NCBI RefSeq assembly: GCF_022919155.1
Contig: NZ_CP095045.1
Coordinates: 1,736,001 to 1,800,000 of the forward strand
Length of the DNA: 64,000 bases
Source: Leucobacter allii
GTDB taxonomy: Bacteria > Actinomycetota > Actinomycetes > Actinomycetales > Microbacteriaceae
Direction: 5' to 3'
Of this stretch, positions 34,101 through 43,803 are shown one piece after another (the stretch's first letter is position 1; the number at the start of each line of letters is the position of its first letter). The notes under the pieces are model-generated. The model ran no database searches and was not told the DNA's origin. It saw only the letters and a list, made by a program, of their open reading frames with translations. A program made the position numbers and the translations under genes.

Positions 34101-34634
34101 ATGACCTCGTCTTCCGCGCTCCTCGTCATCGATCTCCAGCGGGGCGTGCTCGGCGATTGCCTCGACGCGGACGCCGTCGTCGCCCGGACCGCTCGACTCG
34201 TCGCACGCGCTCGCGCCGAGCGGACGCCGGTCATCTGGGTGCAGGACCACGGCGGATTCCCGGAGGGCAGCGATGACTGGAGCCTCGCCGAACCCCTGGC
34301 GCGGCGGCGCGAGGAGACGCTCGTGCGCAAGGCCTATCGGGACTCCTTCGCCGACACGGAGCTCGCGGAGGTCCTGTCCGCCGAGGGCATCCGGCGACTC
34401 GTCGTCGCGGGCGCCCAGAGCGACTACTGCATCCGGACGACGACGCAGGCCGCGGCGGCGCGAGGCTTCGACGTCGCGCTCGTCGCCGACGCCCATACGA
34501 CCACCGACGCCGAGTTCGAGGGAACCGTCATCCCGGCTCGCCAGATCATCGCGCACACGAACATGTACTTCCGGGGGCTGCGGTACCCGGGCCGCAGCTT
34601 CGGAATCGCCGGTCACGACACGGTCGAGCTCTGA
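34101..34634 (+). CDS. Isochorismatase-family cysteine hydrolase
   Basis: A 177-residue cytoplasmic hydrolase with the catalytic triad of the family: Asp in LLVIDLQRG, Lys in LVRKAYRDSF and Cys in AQSDYCIRTT. It is near the usual 180 residues. Members hydrolyse isochorismate, nicotinamide, N-carbamoyl amides or related bonds; the substrate is not shown by these motifs. GAGAAT lies 6 nt before the ATG and may be a -10 box. It converges on the following lipoprotein gene with a 13-bp gap. Confidence 0.88.
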   Translation: MTSSSALLVIDLQRGVLGDCLDADAVVARTARLVARARAERTPVIWVQDHGGFPEGSDDWSLAEPLARRREETLVRKAYRDSFADTELAEVLSAEGIRRLVVAGAQSDYCIRTTTQAAAARGFDVALVADAHTTTDAEFEGTVIPARQIIAHTNMYFRGLRYPGRSFGIAGHDTVEL

Positions 34635-34647
34635 CCGCGCGCTCCAC

Positions 34648-35844
34648 TCAGGAGTCGGCGAGCACCTCGGCGAGCGCCCGGAAGGCCCGGTCCGCCGGAT
34701 GGACCCCGTCGGCCAGGTTCGACGCGTTCATGTAGACGACGATGCTGGCGCCGCTCTCGGGGTCGTGGAAGGTCGCGGCCGTGAAGCCGAGGCCCTCGCC
34801 GTTGTGCCCGAGCCAGCCGTCGGTCTCCCCCATCCCGACCGCGTACAGGTCGTACGGGGGCGTCTCGATCCGATGACCGATCTCCCGCAGCTCCTGCGTC
34901 CGGGGATCGAGCAGGGGCCCCGAGCCCAGCGTCTCCGCCCACACGCGACCGTCGTCGAGCGTCGAGAACAGCGCGCCCGCGGGCCCCAGCATCGAGGGAT
35001 TCTCCTCCTGCGGCGCGAGCCCGCCGGTGTCGGGATCCGGCTGGTACCCGACCGCGTGCGGGCCGTTCCACCCCGCCGCATCGCTCAGATAGCGCGTCCC
35101 CTTCTGCCCGAGGGGCTCGAGGATCCGCTCGTCCAGGGCTTCGGCGTAGCTCTGTCCGGTGACCCGTTCGATCACCGCGCCGAGCAGATTCGTGTTCGCG
35201 TTCGTGTAGACGTAGGCGGTTCCCGGCGCGAATCGCGCCGGCTTCCCGAGCACTCCGCTGTTGAGCTCCTGCAGACTGAAGACGTGCGCCGGGTTCTCCG
35301 CGAGCTCGGCGATGAACGCCTCGTCGACGTAGTCGGCGATCCCGCTCGACATGTTCGCGAGTTCGAGCAGCGTGATCTCGTCGCCGTTCGTCACGCCGTC
35401 CACGTACTCGTCGAGGGTGTCGTCGAGGCTGAGCTCGCCGGCGTCGACGAGCTGCAGCAGGAGCGTCACGGTGTACGACTTCGTGATGCTGCGGATCGGC
35501 CAGCTCATCTCCGTGCTCGTCGGCGCCCCGGCCTCGACGTCCGCGAGCCCGAGCGCGACCGTCCAGCTCCCCTCGTCGGGGATCCAGACGCCCGCGACGG
35601 CACCCGGAGCTCCGGTCGCCGCGCGTTCGGCCTCCAGCGCGTCCCGCAGCTCCGACTGCAGCGCCGCGGGCAGCTCCCCCTCGGGCGCCGCGGGGCGCTG
35701 GACGGCGGGCGGCGGCGAGCCCTCCCGCGTCGCGGCGCCGTCGGATGCGGGTTGCGCGCAGCCGAGGAGCAGCAGCGCGCCGGCGCCGAGCACCGCGACG
35801 GCCGCGGTCGGCCCGCGGCCGGGTGTTCCGGTCTTCCGGTGCAT
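34648..35844 (-). CDS. Beta-lactamase-fold serine hydrolase lipoprotein
   Basis: A 398-residue exported lipoprotein (lipobox LLGC, Cys29). It has the class C/DD-peptidase fold: SITK at 119-122 with the nucleophilic Ser, YTN at 213-215 and HNG in place of KTG in GWLGHNGEG. HxG in the third motif is common in esterase or D-aminopeptidase members, so true beta-lactamase activity should not be assumed. It stands alone, with 118 bp to the SDR gene upstream. Confidence 0.88.
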   Translation of the reverse strand: MHRKTGTPGRGPTAAVAVLGAGALLLLGCAQPASDGAATREGSPPPAVQRPAAPEGELPAALQSELRDALEAERAATGAPGAVAGVWIPDEGSWTVALGLADVEAGAPTSTEMSWPIRSITKSYTVTLLLQLVDAGELSLDDTLDEYVDGVTNGDEITLLELANMSSGIADYVDEAFIAELAENPAHVFSLQELNSGVLGKPARFAPGTAYVYTNANTNLLGAVIERVTGQSYAEALDERILEPLGQKGTRYLSDAAGWNGPHAVGYQPDPDTGGLAPQEENPSMLGPAGALFSTLDDGRVWAETLGSGPLLDPRTQELREIGHRIETPPYDLYAVGMGETDGWLGHNGEGLGFTAATFHDPESGASIVVYMNASNLADGVHPADRAFRALAEVLADS

Positions 35845-35962
35845 CCGCGCCTCCCGTCGGCACCCCGTGCGTCGCGCACGCGTGCTCCCATCCTGCGGGT
35901 GCCGCCCACGGCGCGCAAGCCCCGGGCTCGCCGCGGGCGCCCCGCCCCGGGCCCGCGGCGTC

Positions 35963-36967
35963 CTACTGCACGGACCAGCCGCCGTCGGAGGGCAGGATCG
36001 CGCCGTTGATGTTCACCCCGTCGTCGCTCAGCAGGAAGGTGATGGAGGCGGCGAGCTGCTCGGCCGTGGCGAGCGACGGGATCGCGGCCTGGAACGGCTG
36101 GAGGCGGGCGCTTCCCGCCTCCGAGACGTGCGCCGGGAACGGGATGCCGGTCGCGACCCCGCCGGGAGCGACGGCGTTCACCCGGACGCCCTGCTGCGCG
36201 TACATGAAGGCCGCGCTCCGCGTCAGGCCGACGACGCCGTGCTTCGAGACCGTATAGGCGTTGCCCGAGGCGTTGCCGCGAATGCCGGCCTCCGAGGTGA
36301 TGTTCACGATCGAGCCGGATCCGGCCGCGAGCATCGTCGGCACGACAGCTCGCGTGAGCTTGAAGACGCCGGTGAGGTTGATCCCGATGACGCGCTCCCA
36401 GATCTCGTCGCTCGTCTCGTGGATCGGCGAGAAGTCGTCGTTCACGCCGGCGACGTTGGCCAGACCGTCGATGCGCTCCCCCGCCGCGTCGATCACGCGG
36501 TCGATGTCCTCCTGCTTCGTGACATCCGCGGCCACCGCGACGATGCTGCCCGCGGGCACCGAGAGCACGAACTCGTCGAGCCGATCCGCCGAGACGTCGA
36601 CCGCCACGACGCGGCCGCCCTCGCGGATGATCCGGGAGGCCGTCGCCCTCCCGATCCCGCCCGCGGCCCCGGTGACGATCACCGTCCTCCCCGCGAACCG
36701 TCCCTCGGCGATCCGCTCCTGCCATCCGCTCGCGGGCTGCTCCTCGGGGAGCTCGCCCCCGTTGACGCTCCGCACGAGGTCGTCGACCACGGACTGCGGC
36801 ATCTTCCCCTGGCTCAGCGCGACGAGCTGCTGCAGGGGCAGCGAGCGCAGGGCGTCCAGAGATGCCGCGTCGGTCCCGGAGGCCGCGAGCAGCGCGCGGA
36901 TCGCCTCACCTCCCGCGGGGTCGTCGAGCCAGTCTCCGATGGTGCTGCCGGCCGTGAGCACGGTCAT
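35963..36967 (-). CDS. SDR-family oxidoreductase with N-terminal helical extension
   Basis: A 334-residue protein. Residues about 90-334 form a classical short-chain dehydrogenase with TGAAGGIGRA, NVAGVNDD, the catalytic Ser in NITSEAG and YTVSK; Asp after the second strand (VAVDVS) suggests NAD. The first about 85 residues (WLDDPAGGEAIRALLAAS, LPLQQLVALSQGKM) are an extra helical segment not part of the SDR fold. A near-consensus AAGGAGG ribosome site precedes the ATG. It is divergent from the TetR-LysE pair, and the TetR protein may regulate it. Confidence 0.87.
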   Translation of the reverse strand: MTVLTAGSTIGDWLDDPAGGEAIRALLAASGTDAASLDALRSLPLQQLVALSQGKMPQSVVDDLVRSVNGGELPEEQPASGWQERIAEGRFAGRTVIVTGAAGGIGRATASRIIREGGRVVAVDVSADRLDEFVLSVPAGSIVAVAADVTKQEDIDRVIDAAGERIDGLANVAGVNDDFSPIHETSDEIWERVIGINLTGVFKLTRAVVPTMLAAGSGSIVNITSEAGIRGNASGNAYTVSKHGVVGLTRSAAFMYAQQGVRVNAVAPGGVATGIPFPAHVSEAGSARLQPFQAAIPSLATAEQLAASITFLLSDDGVNINGAILPSDGGWSVQ

Positions 36968-37106
36968 GAGGTCCTCCTTCGTCGATGGCGCCACGGGACC
37001 GCGACGCCGCACATCAGCAGCATACTCCGACATCTGTTGGAGAAGTACGCGGACGGCGAACGGCGCCGATTCCTCCCCCGGTGCAGGTGCTGTCAGAATC
37101 GTGAGC

Positions 37107-37685
37107 ATGGATCCTCGCGCAGCGCACACCCGGCGGCTTCTCGAGGACGCCGTCCTGGCTCTCGCGGCCGAGCGCCCGCTCGACGAGATCCCCGTCACCG
37201 ACATCGTGGCGCGCGCCGGTGTCAACCGGAGCAGCTTCTACCAGCACTACGCCGACCGCGAAGAACTGCTCGCCCAGGCTCTCGAATCGCTCGAGGACGC
37301 GGCGGCGCGCATCAGCGCCCCGGTCGCCGTCCTCGGGGACGGGCCGCCGCCCGAGCTCCTCCGCTTCGCCGCGCACTTCGCGGAGCACGCCGCGCTCTAC
37401 CGCCAGGCGCTCGGGCCGCACGGTTCGGCCAGGGTCGCCGCGCGCGTCCGCGCACGGACGCTGGAGCTGGTGCGCGAGGGCATCGCCCTCGACCCCCAGG
37501 TGCAGGATCCCGCGCTGCCGCTCGGCATCGCGGCGGCCGGCACCGCCGGCGCACTCCACGGCGTCATCGACGCCTGGCTCGCGATCGACCCGCTGCCCGA
37601 TGCCGCCGTCGCCGCCGAGTGGATGTGGCGGACGCTGACCGCGGGCGGGCGGGCGGCGCGACCGGGACCGGGCGCTCGCCCGTGA
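37107..37685 (+). CDS. TetR-family transcriptional regulator
   Basis: A 192-residue TetR protein with the N-terminal HTH at about residues 25-50 (TDIVARAGVNRSSFYQHYADREEL) and a helical ligand domain. CAGAAT lies 7 nt before the ATG, so the message may be leaderless. Its stop overlaps the LysE-family start as GTGA, and it is divergent from the SDR gene by 139 bp. Control of both neighbours is likely. Confidence 0.9.
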   Translation: MDPRAAHTRRLLEDAVLALAAERPLDEIPVTDIVARAGVNRSSFYQHYADREELLAQALESLEDAAARISAPVAVLGDGPPPELLRFAAHFAEHAALYRQALGPHGSARVAARVRARTLELVREGIALDPQVQDPALPLGIAAAGTAGALHGVIDAWLAIDPLPDAAVAAEWMWRTLTAGGRAARPGPGARP

Positions 37686-38311
37686 CCGCCGCGGCCTGGC
37701 TCGGGCTCCTCGCCGCCTGGGCCGCGGCGATCGCGCTGCCCGGCCCCGACGTCTTCCTGCTTCTGCGCCTCGGCATCCGTCGCCGTCGCGCAGCCGTGCT
37801 CGCGGCGCTCGGCATCATGACGGGCAACCTCGTCTGGATCCTCGTCTCCGTCCTGGGACTGACCGCGATCCTGGCGGCCGTCCCCGGCCTGCTTCCCGCC
37901 CTGCAGCTCACCGGCGCCGCCGTCCTCGGCTGGCTCGGCGCCCGGAGCATCCACGGCGGCGTCGCGCAGCTGCGGAGCGGCGGCGCGGCGGAGCCCTCCC
38001 AGGTCTCCACCCGCCCCTGGCTGCTCGGGCTCACGACGAATCTCGCGAACCCGAAGGCGCTCATCTTCTTCACGGCCCTGCTCACGCAGTTCCTCCCGAA
38101 CGACGCCCCGTGGGGTACGCGGATCGGCATCACGCTCGTCCTGGTGGGCAGCGGCATCGTCTGGTTCGTCGCGGTCGCGCTCGCCTCGTCGGCTGCGGCG
38201 TTCCGCGCATGGTTCGGCCGCGCCGCACCCTGGATCGACATCGTCGCCGGCGCGGTGTTCGTGCTGGTCGCGCTCCTGATGCTGGCGGAGACCCTCCTCG
38301 CCCTCGCGTGA
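37682..38311 (+). CDS. LysE/RhtB-family exporter
   Basis: A 209-residue membrane protein of six helices. It has the family block PGPDVFLLLRLGIRRRR after the first helix and TNLANPKALIFFTALL before the fourth. Such proteins export amino acids or related compounds; the substrate is unknown. The GTG start overlaps the TetR stop, so exporter and regulator form one unit. It converges on the kinase-aminotransferase fusion gene with 17 bp between. Confidence 0.88.
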   Translation: MTAAAWLGLLAAWAAAIALPGPDVFLLLRLGIRRRRAAVLAALGIMTGNLVWILVSVLGLTAILAAVPGLLPALQLTGAAVLGWLGARSIHGGVAQLRSGGAAEPSQVSTRPWLLGLTTNLANPKALIFFTALLTQFLPNDAPWGTRIGITLVLVGSGIVWFVAVALASSAAAFRAWFGRAAPWIDIVAGAVFVLVALLMLAETLLALA

Positions 38312-38328
38312 GCCGAGGAGCCGTCGGA

Positions 38329-41300
38329 TCACCACCCCTCGGTGAGCACCCGATCCAGCGCGGCCAGCACGACGTCGGCGCTCTCCGCGGTGAGGCACAG
38401 CGGAGGCTTCACCTTGAGCACGTTCGAGCGCTCCGAGGTGGTCAGCACGATGACGCCGAGCTCCCTGAGCCGCTCGCAGATCGCGGCCGCCTCGGCCTTC
38501 GCCGGCTCCAGGGTCTCCCGATCCCGCACCAGCTCCACACCGAGATACAGCCCCTCGCCGTGCACGGGCCCGATGCTCGGGTGTCGATCGGCGAGCGCGC
38601 GGAATCCGTCGGCGAGGCGCGCACCGACGACGCGCGCGTTCTCCTGCAGCCCCTCGTCGCGCATCGCGTCGAGCACGGCGATGCCCACCCGGCAGCTGAG
38701 CGGGTTGCCGCCCGCGGAGGAGAAGAACTGCCCCTGCGCCGAGAGCGCGTCGGCCACCCGCTTCGAGGTGATCACGCCGCCGATCGGGAATCCGTTGCCC
38801 ATCGGCTTCGCGATGGTGATGAGATCGGGCACCACACCCGACTGCTCGAAGCCCCAGAAGCTCGATCCCATGCGTCCGAAGCCCACCTGCACCTCGTCCG
38901 CGATGCACAGGCCGCCCGCGGCCCGTACGCGGGCGTAGACATCGGCGAGGTAGCCGTCGGGCAGCAGCACGCCGCCGGCGTTGCCGAGCACCGATTCGCA
39001 GACGAACGCGGCGACCTCCCGCCCCGACTCCGCGAGCCGGTCGAGGTCGGCGCCGAGGTCGGCGGCGTAGCGCGCACCGATGCTCGTGTCGGCGGCGTCG
39101 CCGCGGTAGCTGCCGCGGAATCGGTTCGGCACGTCGGCGACGTGCACCCAATCCGGGCGCGAGCCGAGGGCGTCGGGGTTGTCGTACGCCGAGGTCGTCA
39201 CGGCGTCGGAGGCCATGGTCCAGCCGTGGTAGGCCTCGCGGAGGGAGACGACGGTGCGGCGCCCCGTGGCGGCCTGTGCGAGGCGCAACGCGAGATCGAC
39301 GGCCTCGGAACCCGAGTTCACGAGCAGCACGGTGTCGAGCCCGGAACCCTCGGGGAGCAGCGCGAGCAGGCGTTCGCTGTACTCCGCGAGCTCGCGATAG
39401 AGGAAGCGCGAGTTGGTGTTGAGGATGCGGATCTGCCGGCTCGCGGCGTCCGCCACTCCGGGGTGGCCGTGGCCGAGCCCCGTGACGTTGTTGACGACGT
39501 CGATGTACGCGCGGCCCGTCGTGTCGATGAGGTGGTGCCGCCAGCCCCGCTCGATCTGCATGGGACGCTCGTAGTAGCGCTCCTGGGCGCTCGCGAAGAT
39601 GCGCTCGCGCCTCGTCTGCTCGTCGCCCGCGGTGTCCCGCTGCGCGCGGGTCCGGAGCCCGATGAGCGCCGCCGGATCGCGCGTGAACCGCGACCACGCC
39701 GCCACGCGCTCCGGAGCGACGAGCTGCGCACGGCCCGGCTCGGGCACCTCGACGGCGAGGATCGGCGGCGCGACGCCCTCGAGGGCGTCGGAACGGCAGA
39801 GCGTCACCGCGAGCGAGCGCGCGGCGTCGGCCTCCGGCAGCACGCCGAGGCGATCCCCCGCGGCCACACGGGCGGCCGGGTCTCCGCCCTCGTCCGCAAC
39901 CGCCCCGTCGACCTCCGAGGCGAAGCCGTCGATGCCCAGGTACCAGCCGTCCGCCAGCGCGAGCAGGACCCCGCGCTCCGTGCTCGTGACGACGTCGCCG
40001 GACACCGGAGCGACGACCTCGAGAGCGGCGCCGGGCGCGACCCGGATCTCGGTGCCGATCGGCCAGGTCTCGGCCGCGTCCGCCGAGTCCACGACGGTAC
40101 GGGTGAGGCGGTAGACGCCGTAGGGCAACACCGCGGCCGCCGCGCCCCGCGCGAACGCGTCGGACGCGAGCCGGTCCTCGGCGTCCTCCGCGAGCCAGGC
40201 ACCGGCGGCGAGCTCCTCGGACTCCACGCCGGGATCGAGCATCGTCGTGTCCCCGAGCGCGGCGAGTCCGGGGAGGATCGGGGCGAGGCGCTCCGCCGCG
40301 GTATCCGATCCGGCGCTCGCCCGCCCCGGCGCCTCGGGCGCGGACTGGAGGCGGAGGCCGCTGCCCTCCGGGACCCCCAGGAATCCGAGCCTCGCGAGCA
40401 CCTGCTCGACGGCCTCCGCGAGCGGCAGCGCGGTCGCGGCGTCGAAGATCGCCTGCTCGCCCGCGATGCGCTCCCGAGCGTAGGCGTTGGCGCCGTCGAT
40501 CTCCAGCTGGCGCCAGCCGCTCGCGACGAGCACGCAGGCGCGCAGCACCACGAGCGGCCAGACGGCGCGGGCCTCGGCCGCGGAGAGCCGCGCATCGCGG
40601 TGGAACGCCGCGATCGTCTCGAGAACGCGCAACGGCCGCTCGGCGTCGTGGTGCAGCATCGAGGAGGCCGTGACCGCGAGCTCCGCGACGCGCCACCCGG
40701 TGGCGAGATCTCCGAGATCGAGCACCGTGCGCGGGTGCAGGCGCGCATCCGCGCCGCGCACGCCCATCACGTTGTCGTCCGTGAGATCGCCGTGGATCGC
40801 CTGCACGGGCAGCGCGTCCACGAGCGGCTGGAGCGCGGCGTCGGCCGCCTCGGCCGCCGCGAGGACGCGCGAGCGCAGCTCCTCATCGGCGATCGCGCCG
40901 GCGAGCGCGACGGTCTCGCGATGCGCGTGCTGCATCCGCCACATGTGCTCGCGGTCAAGGCCGGGGTGGTCGAGCTCGGCGAGCGCGTTCACCGACGCCG
41001 CGGCGAGGGCGCCGAACTCGGCGAGCACCACGGGCGCGAAGTACCCGGCGTCCACCAGAGGCTCGCCGTCGGCGAAGGTGCTGCGGCGGGCGGCGAAGCC
41101 CCGCCAGCGCTGCGTCAGGGCGCCGTCGGTGCCCGGGAGCACGGACGCGGCACGGACGCCCGCCGCGAGGTACGCGTCGATCGCGGCGTGCTGGGCGTCC
41201 CGCGCCGCATCCCCGAACACGGGGTTGTCGATCCGCAGCACGCTGCGCGTCCCGTCCGCCTCCTCCAGCAGATAGTTCCGATCCTGATTGCTCCCCAGCT

Positions 41301-41403
41301 CGCGTGCCGTAGCCGCAATGCCGTAATGCTCCCTGGCGATCGCCTCCGCGTCCGCCGCCGAGACCTCCGGGCGCACCAGGCCGCCCGACTGCTCCTGCGT
41401 CAT
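38329..41403 (-). CDS. APH-type kinase / barrel domain / class III PLP enzyme fusion
   Basis: A 1024-residue three-part protein. Residues about 20-350 are an aminoglycoside-phosphotransferase-like kinase (HGDLTDDN at 204-211, DLGD at 229-232). About 400-600 is a beta-rich segment resembling a lysostaphin/M23-type barrel (APVSGDVV, AAGDRLGVL) without the zinc HxH ligands. About 610-1024 is a class III aminotransferase-fold enzyme: NVTGLGHGHP, NSGSEAVDLALRLA, DEVQVGFGRMG and the PLP lysine in TIAKPMGNGFPIGG. The nearest known logic is a kinase plus phospho-lyase acting on ethanolamine or hydroxylysine. The fusion would phosphorylate an amino alcohol and then eliminate phosphate. It stands in its own transcription unit. 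Confidence 0.87.
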   Translation of the reverse strand: MTQEQSGGLVRPEVSAADAEAIAREHYGIAATARELGSNQDRNYLLEEADGTRSVLRIDNPVFGDAARDAQHAAIDAYLAAGVRAASVLPGTDGALTQRWRGFAARRSTFADGEPLVDAGYFAPVVLAEFGALAAASVNALAELDHPGLDREHMWRMQHAHRETVALAGAIADEELRSRVLAAAEAADAALQPLVDALPVQAIHGDLTDDNVMGVRGADARLHPRTVLDLGDLATGWRVAELAVTASSMLHHDAERPLRVLETIAAFHRDARLSAAEARAVWPLVVLRACVLVASGWRQLEIDGANAYARERIAGEQAIFDAATALPLAEAVEQVLARLGFLGVPEGSGLRLQSAPEAPGRASAGSDTAAERLAPILPGLAALGDTTMLDPGVESEELAAGAWLAEDAEDRLASDAFARGAAAAVLPYGVYRLTRTVVDSADAAETWPIGTEIRVAPGAALEVVAPVSGDVVTSTERGVLLALADGWYLGIDGFASEVDGAVADEGGDPAARVAAGDRLGVLPEADAARSLAVTLCRSDALEGVAPPILAVEVPEPGRAQLVAPERVAAWSRFTRDPAALIGLRTRAQRDTAGDEQTRRERIFASAQERYYERPMQIERGWRHHLIDTTGRAYIDVVNNVTGLGHGHPGVADAASRQIRILNTNSRFLYRELAEYSERLLALLPEGSGLDTVLLVNSGSEAVDLALRLAQAATGRRTVVSLREAYHGWTMASDAVTTSAYDNPDALGSRPDWVHVADVPNRFRGSYRGDAADTSIGARYAADLGADLDRLAESGREVAAFVCESVLGNAGGVLLPDGYLADVYARVRAAGGLCIADEVQVGFGRMGSSFWGFEQSGVVPDLITIAKPMGNGFPIGGVITSKRVADALSAQGQFFSSAGGNPLSCRVGIAVLDAMRDEGLQENARVVGARLADGFRALADRHPSIGPVHGEGLYLGVELVRDRETLEPAKAEAAAICERLRELGVIVLTTSERSNVLKVKPPLCLTAESADVVLAALDRVLTEGW

Positions 41404-41524
41404 CGTGTTGCTCCGTCTCCGGTGTCGAAGTGATGTCGTGCGCGTGTTGGGTGCCGGCTTCGCCGTGGCGGGGCACTCGGGCTCGGGCGCTGGGGCCGCA
41501 CAAGCCGAAGGTCTCAGGTGCGCG

Positions 41525-42145
41525 TCAGAGTCGCGCGCGGATCTCCGCCGCGAGCGCCGTGAAGGCGCGCGTGCGGTGGGACAGGGCGTCCTTCTCGGCG
41601 GCGCCGAGCTCGGCCGCGGATCGCTGTTCGCCCTCGGGCAGGAAGATCGGGTCGTAGCCGAACCCGTGCTCCCCGGCCGGCTCGCGCAGCACGCGCCCCG
41701 GCCACACGCCGAGTTCGCACACCTCCTGCGTCGCCGCGCCGCCCTCGCCGGGGATGACGAGCGCGGCGGCGCACACGAAGCCTGCGGTCCGGTGCGCGTC
41801 CGCGATGTCGTGCAGCTGCCAGAGCAGCAGCGCGACATTGGCGTCGTCGTCGCGGGCGGGGCCGCCCCATCGCGCGGAGAAGATACCGGGGCTCCCGCCG
41901 AGGATCTCGACCGCGATCCCGGAGTCGTCGGCGATCGCGGGCAGCCCGGTGTGCGCCGCCGCCGCGCGCGCCTTGACGAGGGCGTTCTCCTCGAAGCTCG
42001 TCCCGTTCTCCACGGGTTCAGGGCCGTCGTAGCCCACGAGCTCGACACCGGGGATCAGCGGGCCGAGGATCCGCTGCAGCTCCTCGAGCTTGTGGGCGTT
42101 GTGCGACGCGAGGACGAGCCGCACCGCCGTGCCGGTGCCGACCAT
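41525..42145 (-). CDS. rdgB: dITP/XTP pyrophosphatase (RdgB/HAM1)
   Basis: A 206-residue nucleotide-pool cleaner that hydrolyses deaminated purine triphosphates. Motifs: LASHNAHKLEEL, FEENALVKA, ADDSGIAVEILGG and the C-terminal GFGYDPIFLPEG and SHRTRA. It follows rph by one base and is probably co-transcribed, the usual actinobacterial order. The 121 bp between it and the fusion gene show no feature. Confidence 0.95.
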   Translation of the reverse strand: MVGTGTAVRLVLASHNAHKLEELQRILGPLIPGVELVGYDGPEPVENGTSFEENALVKARAAAAHTGLPAIADDSGIAVEILGGSPGIFSARWGGPARDDDANVALLLWQLHDIADAHRTAGFVCAAALVIPGEGGAATQEVCELGVWPGRVLREPAGEHGFGYDPIFLPEGEQRSAAELGAAEKDALSHRTRAFTALAAEIRARL

Positions 42146-42146
42146 C

Positions 42147-42887
42147 TCAGCGTCCCTCCGCCAGCACCGCGCGCTGGAGCTCGGCGAGTTCTCCCGCGCT
42201 CGCGAGCGCGAGGTCGAGCAGGGCGTCGAGCTCGGCGCGCCGGAAGGGCGCCCCCTCGGCGGTGCCCTGCACTTCGACGAAGTCGCCGGAGCCGGTGACG
42301 ACGACGTTCATGTCGGTCTCGGCGCGCGAATCCTCGACGTAGGCGAGATCGCTGAGCGCCGCGCCGTCGACGATGCCGACGGAGACCGCGGCGACGCTGT
42401 CGGTGAGCGGCTGCGCCTTCTTCGCGATGTGCCCCTGCGCGCGGGCCCACTCGACGGCGTCCGCCAGCGCGACGTAGGCGCCCGTGATCGAGGCGGTGCG
42501 GGTGCCGCCGTCGGCCTGGAGCACGTCGCAGTCGATGACGAGCGTGTTCTCGCCGAGGGCGCGCGTGTCGATGACTGCGCGGAGGCTGCGGCCGATGAGC
42601 CGGGAGATCTCGTGCGTGCGCCCGCCGATCCGCCCCTTCACCGACTCGCGCTGCATGCGCTCGTTCGTGGAGCGGGGCAGCATCGAGTACTCCGCCGTCA
42701 CCCATCCCGTCCCCTTGCCGGCCAACCATCGCGGCACGCCGGGCGTGAAGGACGCGGTGCACAGCACCCGCGTGCCGCCGAAGGAGATGAGGGCGCTGCC
42801 CTCGGCCTGCGCGCTCCACCCCCGCTCGATGGTGACCGGGCGCATCTGCCCGGCGGTGCGGCCGTCGGCGCGTGTCGCTTCGCTCAT
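42147..42887 (-). CDS. rph: Ribonuclease PH
   Basis: A 246-residue phosphate-dependent 3'-5' exoribonuclease that trims tRNA 3' ends. It has the family pattern [53 protein letters not shown] and [13 protein letters not shown]. It lies between murI and rdgB, 78 bp downstream of murI. Confidence 0.96.
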   Translation of the reverse strand: MSEATRADGRTAGQMRPVTIERGWSAQAEGSALISFGGTRVLCTASFTPGVPRWLAGKGTGWVTAEYSMLPRSTNERMQRESVKGRIGGRTHEISRLIGRSLRAVIDTRALGENTLVIDCDVLQADGGTRTASITGAYVALADAVEWARAQGHIAKKAQPLTDSVAAVSVGIVDGAALSDLAYVEDSRAETDMNVVVTGSGDFVEVQGTAEGAPFRRAELDALLDLALASAGELAELQRAVLAEGR

Positions 42888-42965
42888 CTTCGTGGTACTC
42901 CTCGGTTCTCGGGGACGGCCGGCGCGGCGGTCCTGGTGACGTGGTGGGACGGTCGCGGAATCCGC

Positions 42966-43799
42966 TCAGCCCGGCAGCCGGATCGTGCCGGTCGGTACGC
43001 GGTCGATCGCGTCGATGCCGATCCCGAGCATGCGACGCGCGAGCTCGACGAAGCCGGCGGTGTCCTCGCCCGTCGCCTCGTAGCGGAGCTCCGGTTCGCC
43101 CGAGCCGGCGGGGCGGAGCAGCTCGCGGGCGGTGAGCACCTCGTAGACCTCGTTGGCGGTCTCGATGTCGCTCGAGACGAGCGCCACGTCGGGGCCCACG
43201 ACCTGCCGCAGCGCCCCCCGCAGGAAGGGGTAGTGCGTGCAGCCGAGCACGAGGGTGTCGATGTCCCGCGCCACGAGCGGGGCGAGGTACTCCTCGGCGA
43301 TCCGCCGCACGCGCGGGCCGCTCGTCTCGCCGGCCTCCACGAGCTCCACGAAGCGCGGGCACGCCGCCGAGGCGAGCGCGATGTCCGGGCGCATCGCGAA
43401 GAGATCGTCGTAGGCGCGCGACTGGATGGTGCCCTGCGTGCCGATGAGCCCGACCCGGCCGTTGCGGGTGATCGCGGCGGCGCTGCGGACCGTGGGCCCG
43501 ATGACCTCGACGACGGGGACGTCGTAGCGCTCGCGCGCATCGCGCAGCACCGCCGCGGAGGCCGTGTTGCAGGCGATCACGAGCATCTTCACGTGCTGCG
43601 CGACGAGATCGTCCAGGATCTCGAGCGCGAAGCGGCGCACCTCGGCGATGGGACGCGGGCCGTAGGGGGTGCGCGCGGTGTCGCCGACGTAGATCATCGA
43701 TTCGCCGGGGAGCTGATCCCGGATCGCGCGCGCGACGGTGAGCCCGCCGACGCCCGAGTCGAAGACGCCGATCGGCGCGGATGCATCCTGCGAACTCAC
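42966..43799 (-). CDS. murI: Glutamate racemase
   Basis: A 277-residue enzyme supplying D-glutamate for peptidoglycan. Both catalytic cysteines are present in ACNTASA and LGCTHYP, with the N-terminal [12 protein letters not shown] and the YGPRP substrate loop. The GTG start follows TAAGCT (complement of 43806-43811) by exactly 6 nt, so it has its own leaderless promoter overlapping the end of rnhB. Confidence 0.96.
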   Translation of the reverse strand: MSSQDASAPIGVFDSGVGGLTVARAIRDQLPGESMIYVGDTARTPYGPRPIAEVRRFALEILDDLVAQHVKMLVIACNTASAAVLRDARERYDVPVVEVIGPTVRSAAAITRNGRVGLIGTQGTIQSRAYDDLFAMRPDIALASAACPRFVELVEAGETSGPRVRRIAEEYLAPLVARDIDTLVLGCTHYPFLRGALRQVVGPDVALVSSDIETANEVYEVLTARELLRPAGSGEPELRYEATGEDTAGFVELARRMLGIGIDAIDRVPTGTIRLPG

Positions 43800-43803
43800 T
43801 CCT

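Noticed and set aside
34648..35844. Beta-lactam resistance gene
   Set aside because: The third motif is HNG rather than KTG and the protein is a lipoprotein of the esterase/peptidase-like group; resistance cannot be claimed from the fold.
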